From NCBI RefSeq assembly GCF_011752005.1, contig NZ_JAAIJZ010000003.1:110704-174703 (forward strand): a stretch of 64,000 nt of DNA, read 5' to 3'. Numbering within the stretch: the first letter of the stretch is position 1; the number at the start of each line of letters is the position of its first letter. This stretch comes from Canibacter zhoujuaniae (lineage in GTDB: Bacteria; Actinomycetota; Actinomycetes; Actinomycetales; Microbacteriaceae). The position numbers and the translations under genes are program-made. Under the pieces are notes generated by a model. That model ran no database searches. It worked only from the letters and a program-made list of their open reading frames with translations, and was not told the DNA's origin. Of this stretch, positions 60,797 to 64,000 are shown one piece after another.

Positions 60797-63700
60797 CTAG
60801 CTTTCCTGCTCCTCCTTGCGGCGACCGGCCACCAGCAGCACACCAGCAGCAAGCGCAACCAAGATCACACCGATCACAGCAAACTCACCACTAGAACCAG
60901 TGATAGCCAGACCAGGCTTCCGAGGCGCAGCCTTAATCGGCTCAGGCGACTTCACAAGCCCGAAATTAGCCTCAGCAGTCCACTCATTGCCCGCATCCAA
61001 GGTAACCGACCAGCCGTCAGCACCAAAACTGAACTCAAAACCAGCAGGCACAGTATCAGGATCAATCTTCACCGTGTAGCTACCAGGCTCAAGATCACCG
61101 AACTCAAAGAAACCATTCTCATCAGTCTCAGAAGTCCCGATCAGCTCACCCTGAGCATCGAAAAGGTTAACCTTCACATTCGGGAAACCCTTACTTGGGT
61201 CAGGCAGATTACTGCGATCCGCATCATTCCAGACAGTGCCGGTCACCTTGCCAGCGCCAATCAGACCAAAGTCCTGCTGCTCAGCAGTCATCTGCTCAGG
61301 CGTAAGCTCTACCGAAAGCACCTCATCAGTGGTCAACTTGTAACCAGCAGGCACATCAACAATGCGCAAGGTGTACTCTCCCGGCCACAGCTTCTCAACT
61401 ACATAACCGCCGTCTTTATCAGTAACCGCAGTAATCGGCTTACCTTCAGAGTCGAGCACCGGATTACCGTCAGCATCATAAAGACCTACAACAACATTCT
61501 CGAAAGTATTCTCAGCCCCATCAAAAACACCGTCGCGATCACCGTCGTTGAAAATGCTGCCCGTAATAACGCCGGTGCCAACAACACCGAAGTCAATATC
61601 GCTACGCGCAACATCCTTACCACTGATAGTGAAGGTGTAGCTCTCGCCGCGTGAGTCGTCACGGCCGTTACCAGCATCAGCTGGCGAAGCCGTAAACCCA
61701 GCAGGCAAATCAAACTTCACAGTGTAGGTGCCGGCAGGCAGCTCATCAAAGCTGTACAGACCCTGCTCATTGGTAGTCGCAGTCAACGGCTCACCATCAC
61801 CATTCAGCACAGGCTCACCCTTACGATCAAGCAGGTTCACAACTACACCCGCAAGACCAGGCTCAGCAGGATCCTGAATTCCGTCACCGTCCTTATCGAG
61901 CCAGACACGGTCACCAACCCTAACCGGTTTCGCGTAACCAAAGTCACGATCGTTCACAACCATGCTTTCAGCAGACTCATCGCTCAAAGCAACATCGTAA
62001 ACACCACCGGCTGCTGGGCCAGAAGACTGCGAGTAGCCGGCAGGCAGAGTATCTGTCTTAACCCGCACCTGGTAATCACCAGGAGCAAGATTAGCAAAAC
62101 GATACCCACCAGCATCATTCGTCACAGCGGTAGCAATGACATTACCGGTAGCAGGATCAACCAGCTCAACAGTCACACCATTGAACGGACCCTCACCGGC
62201 ATCCTGCACACCGTCACCGTTGTCATCGTTGAAGAGCTTGCCGGTAATCACACCAGCATTCTTCACAGCAGCATCAACGTCCAGACGCTCCTGACCAGAA
62301 ACAACAGTCACAGGAGTAATAACACCCTCACCAGCATTCAGCTCAGCAAGCTTATTATCAGCGCCGGTCACAGTCGCGGCATACGCATTCTTAGAAGGCA
62401 GCACTAGCTTCACCTGATAGTCGCCAGGACGCAAGCCAGGGAAACTGTACTTCCCCTCAGCATCGGTGGTCACAACAACAGGGTCACCAGCTGCATCGGT
62501 CACAGGGTCACCAGCTGCATTAAGCAGATGCACCTCAACACCAGCAATACCAGACTCACCAGCATCACGAACACCATTATCGTTACCATCAAGCCAGACA
62601 GTATCACCAATAGAAGCAGGACGATAGAAACCAAAATCCTGATCCAAATTAGTCATCGCCGCAGGCGTAAGGCTCACAGTCCCCGAAGTCAAAGACAGCT
62701 CGCCCTCACCAGGACCAAACGACTGCACAAAACCATCAGGCTGAGCAACACGCACCTTGTAATCACCAGGCACAACACGCTCAAAACGGTACTTACCATC
62801 AGCGCCAGTAACCGCGGTAACAGGCTCAGCCCCATCAGCCAGCACATTACCGTTCACATCAACCGGCTCACCAGCAGCGTTCAACAGCGTCACAACAACA
62901 CCGGCAACACCAGGCTCACCAGCATCATGCTTACCGTTACCATTAGTGTCTTCAAAAACGAGATCACCAATAACACCAGCGCCAACAAAACCGAAATCAA
63001 CACTGTTATTAGTCTCACCAGAAACCACAGTCACAGCGCTCTTATTCGGATTTGAATCAACCCCACGATCAGCCCCCTGCTCAGCAGACGCAGGAACATA
63101 ACCAGCAGGAGTCTCATACTCAACGGTGTAAGCACCAGGACGCAAGCCAGGGAAACTGTACTTCCCCTCAGCATCCGTCTTCACAGACGCAACAGTCTTA
63201 CCACCGGCATCAACAAGCTTGACAGTAACATCAGCAAGCGGACGCTCACCCGCACCCTGCACACCGTCATTATTCTCATCAAGCCAGACAGTATCACCAA
63301 TAGAAGCAGGACGATAGAAACCAAAATCCTGATCCAAATTAGTCATCGCCGCAGGCGTAAGGCTCACAGTCCCCGAAGTCAAAGACAGCTCGCCCTCACC
63401 AGGACCAAACGACTGCACAAAACCATCAGGCTGAGCAACACGCACCTTGTAATCACCAGGCACAACACGCTCAAAACGGTACTTACCATCAGCGCCAGTA
63501 ACCGCGGTAACAGGCTCAGCCCCATCAGCCAGCACATTACCGTTCACATCAACCGGCTCACCAGCAGCGTTCAACAGCGTCACAACAACACCGGCAACAC
63601 CAGGCTCACCAGCATCATGCTTACCGTTACCATTAGTGTCTTCAAAAACGAGATCACCAATAACACCAGCGCCAACAAAACCGAAATCAACACTGTTATT

Positions 63701-64000
63701 AGTCTCACCAGAAACCACAGTCACAGCGCTCTTATTCGGATTTGAATCAACCCCACGATCAGCCCCCTGCTCAGCAGACGCAGGAACATAACCAGCAGGA
63801 GTCTCATACTCAACGGTGTAAGCACCAGGACGCAAGCCAGGGAAACTGTACTTCCCCTCAGCATCCGTCTTCACAGACGCAACAGTCTTACCACCGGCAT
63901 CAACAAGCTTGACAGTAACATCAGCAAGCGGACGCTCACCCGCACCCTGCACACCGTCATTATTCTCATCAAGCCAGACAGTATCACCAATAGAAGCAGG
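60797..64000 (-). CDS. SdrD-type B-domain surface protein with LAITG sorting signal, N-terminus outside the window
   Basis: The frame is open from the window end to a TAG, about 1,067 residues visible. It has at least nine SdrD_B-like domains, each of about 95–120 residues starting with a calcium-type motif (for example GDTVWLDENNDGVQGAGE or GDLVFEDTNGNGKHDAGE) and ending in YRFERVVPGDYKVRV-like strands. The end has a sorting signal: LAITG followed by a membrane helix (residues EFAVIGVILVALAAGVLLVA) and RRKEEQES. LAxTG is the form used by class E sortases. The protein is an elongated wall-anchored adhesin or stalk; the ligand domain should be in the missing N-terminal part. It contains exact 690-bp repeats. 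Confidence 0.9.
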   Translation of the reverse strand, partial: PASIGDTVWLDENNDGVQGAGERPLADVTVKLVDAGGKTVASVKTDAEGKYSFPGLRPGAYTVEYETPAGYVPASAEQGADRGVDSNPNKSAVTVVSGETNNSVDFGFVGAGVIGDLVFEDTNGNGKHDAGEPGVAGVVVTLLNAAGEPVDVNGNVLADGAEPVTAVTGADGKYRFERVVPGDYKVRVAQPDGFVQSFGPGEGELSLTSGTVSLTPAAMTNLDQDFGFYRPASIGDTVWLDENNDGVQGAGERPLADVTVKLVDAGGKTVASVKTDAEGKYSFPGLRPGAYTVEYETPAGYVPASAEQGADRGVDSNPNKSAVTVVSGETNNSVDFGFVGAGVIGDLVFEDTNGNGKHDAGEPGVAGVVVTLLNAAGEPVDVNGNVLADGAEPVTAVTGADGKYRFERVVPGDYKVRVAQPDGFVQSFGPGEGELSLTSGTVSLTPAAMTNLDQDFGFYRPASIGDTVWLDGNDNGVRDAGESGIAGVEVHLLNAAGDPVTDAAGDPVVVTTDAEGKYSFPGLRPGDYQVKLVLPSKNAYAATVTGADNKLAELNAGEGVITPVTVVSGQERLDVDAAVKNAGVITGKLFNDDNGDGVQDAGEGPFNGVTVELVDPATGNVIATAVTNDAGGYRFANLAPGDYQVRVKTDTLPAGYSQSSGPAAGGVYDVALSDESAESMVVNDRDFGYAKPVRVGDRVWLDKDGDGIQDPAEPGLAGVVVNLLDRKGEPVLNGDGEPLTATTNEQGLYSFDELPAGTYTVKFDLPAGFTASPADAGNGRDDSRGESYTFTISGKDVARSDIDFGVVGTGVITGSIFNDGDRDGVFDGAENTFENVVVGLYDADGNPVLDSEGKPITAVTDKDGGYVVEKLWPGEYTLRIVDVPAGYKLTTDEVLSVELTPEQMTAEQQDFGLIGAGKVTGTVWNDADRSNLPDPSKGFPNVKVNLFDAQGELIGTSETDENGFFEFGDLEPGSYTVKIDPDTVPAGFEFSFGADGWSVTLDAGNEWTAEANFGLVKSPEPIKAAPRKPGLAITGSSGEFAVIGVILVALAAGVLLVAGRRKEEQES
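62591..63280 (-). repeat. 690-bp tandem repeat, copy 1
   Basis: This block codes for 230 residues, two SdrD_B domains. By eye it is identical, base for base, to the next 690 bases. Perfect identity implies very recent duplication or ongoing gene conversion. Confidence 0.9.
63281..63970 (-). repeat. 690-bp tandem repeat, copy 2
   Basis: Identical by eye to the block before it, and the next copy has begun at 63971 where the window ends, so at least three copies lie in tandem and more may follow. Confidence 0.9.
63971..64000 (-). repeat. 690-bp tandem repeat, start of copy 3 (cut)
   Basis: The last 30 bases of the window repeat the first bases of copies 1 and 2. The true number of copies cannot be known from this window. 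Confidence 0.8.

Noticed and set aside
62528..63055. Plus-strand frame of 175 codons within the surface-protein repeats
   Set aside because: It is the antisense of the repeat region, rich in Thr, Arg and Asn from the repeat codons, so it is a shadow.
62591..64000. Possible CRISPR array at the right end
   Set aside because: Repeats are 690 bp, coding and contiguous, without short repeats and spacers.

Overview
The window reads as chromosomal DNA of a Gram-positive actinobacterium, most likely order Micrococcales and close to Microbacteriaceae. Support: an LpqB-type lipoprotein gene leading into comF, hpf and secA; a tRNA-Trp–secE–nusG–rplK–rplA block; LCP ligase, galactofuranose and ABC-exported surface glycan genes; ECF-sigma/zinc-finger and CopD–CtaG fusions; and many genes with a -10 box about six bases before the ATG, typical of actinobacterial leaderless mRNAs. 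Base composition looks only moderately GC-rich by eye (not computed). The genus cannot be named from sequence alone. The window is cut inside lpqB on the left and inside a repeat-rich surface protein on the right. Genes are dense and no gap exceeds about 300 bases.

Layout: (1) 1–10.7 kb: lpqB (partial), comF, hpf, secA, a DsbA-like thiol oxidoreductase, tRNA-Thr(TGT), a small membrane ORF, an amidase, a CcsB/ResC-type cytochrome c biogenesis protein and an O-antigen-ligase/polymerase-like protein. (2) 10.7–34 kb: a large cell-surface polysaccharide locus with UDP-galactopyranose mutase, a UDP-HexNAc 6-dehydrogenase, about eight glycosyltransferases, a PglK-like ABC exporter, a DegT aminotransferase, a GT2/DUF2304/DUF6541 membrane trio, a Gfo/Idh/MocA dehydrogenase next to an LpxA-family acyltransferase, a Wzm/Wzt transporter, an M20 peptidase, an LCP ligase and GalE. 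Together these could make UDP-galactofuranose and a 3-amino(acyl) sugar nucleotide, assemble and export a glycan, and attach it to the wall. (3) 34–41.5 kb: a lone glycosyltransferase, purE/purK, a small membrane protein, rplA, rplK, nusG, secE, tRNA-Trp and an aspartate-type aminotransferase. (4) 41.5–52.3 kb: an oligopeptide ABC importer with fused ATPases, a class III aminotransferase, Maf, an RNA methyltransferase and an ECF sigma/anti-sigma fusion. (5) 52.5–60.7 kb: a CopD–CtaG membrane protein, HU, a Dabb protein, then zinc homeostasis: zinc-free S14, L33 and L28, a Zur-like repressor and ZnuABC with two permeases. (6) 60.8 kb to the end: a sortase-anchored protein of SdrD-type B domains containing exact 690-bp repeats.

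The most interesting point is the dehydrogenase–LpxA-like pair, with the aminotransferase nearby, in a Gram-positive. The three histidines of LpxA (H125, H144, H160 in E. coli) are kept with identical spacing, which suggests 3-amino sugar synthesis plus N-acylation by a protein of the lipid A first-step family. Other notable points are the sigma/anti-sigma fusion with a long outer domain, the clustering of zinc-free ribosomal proteins with zur/znu, leaderless promoters, and a strongly structured leader before rplK.
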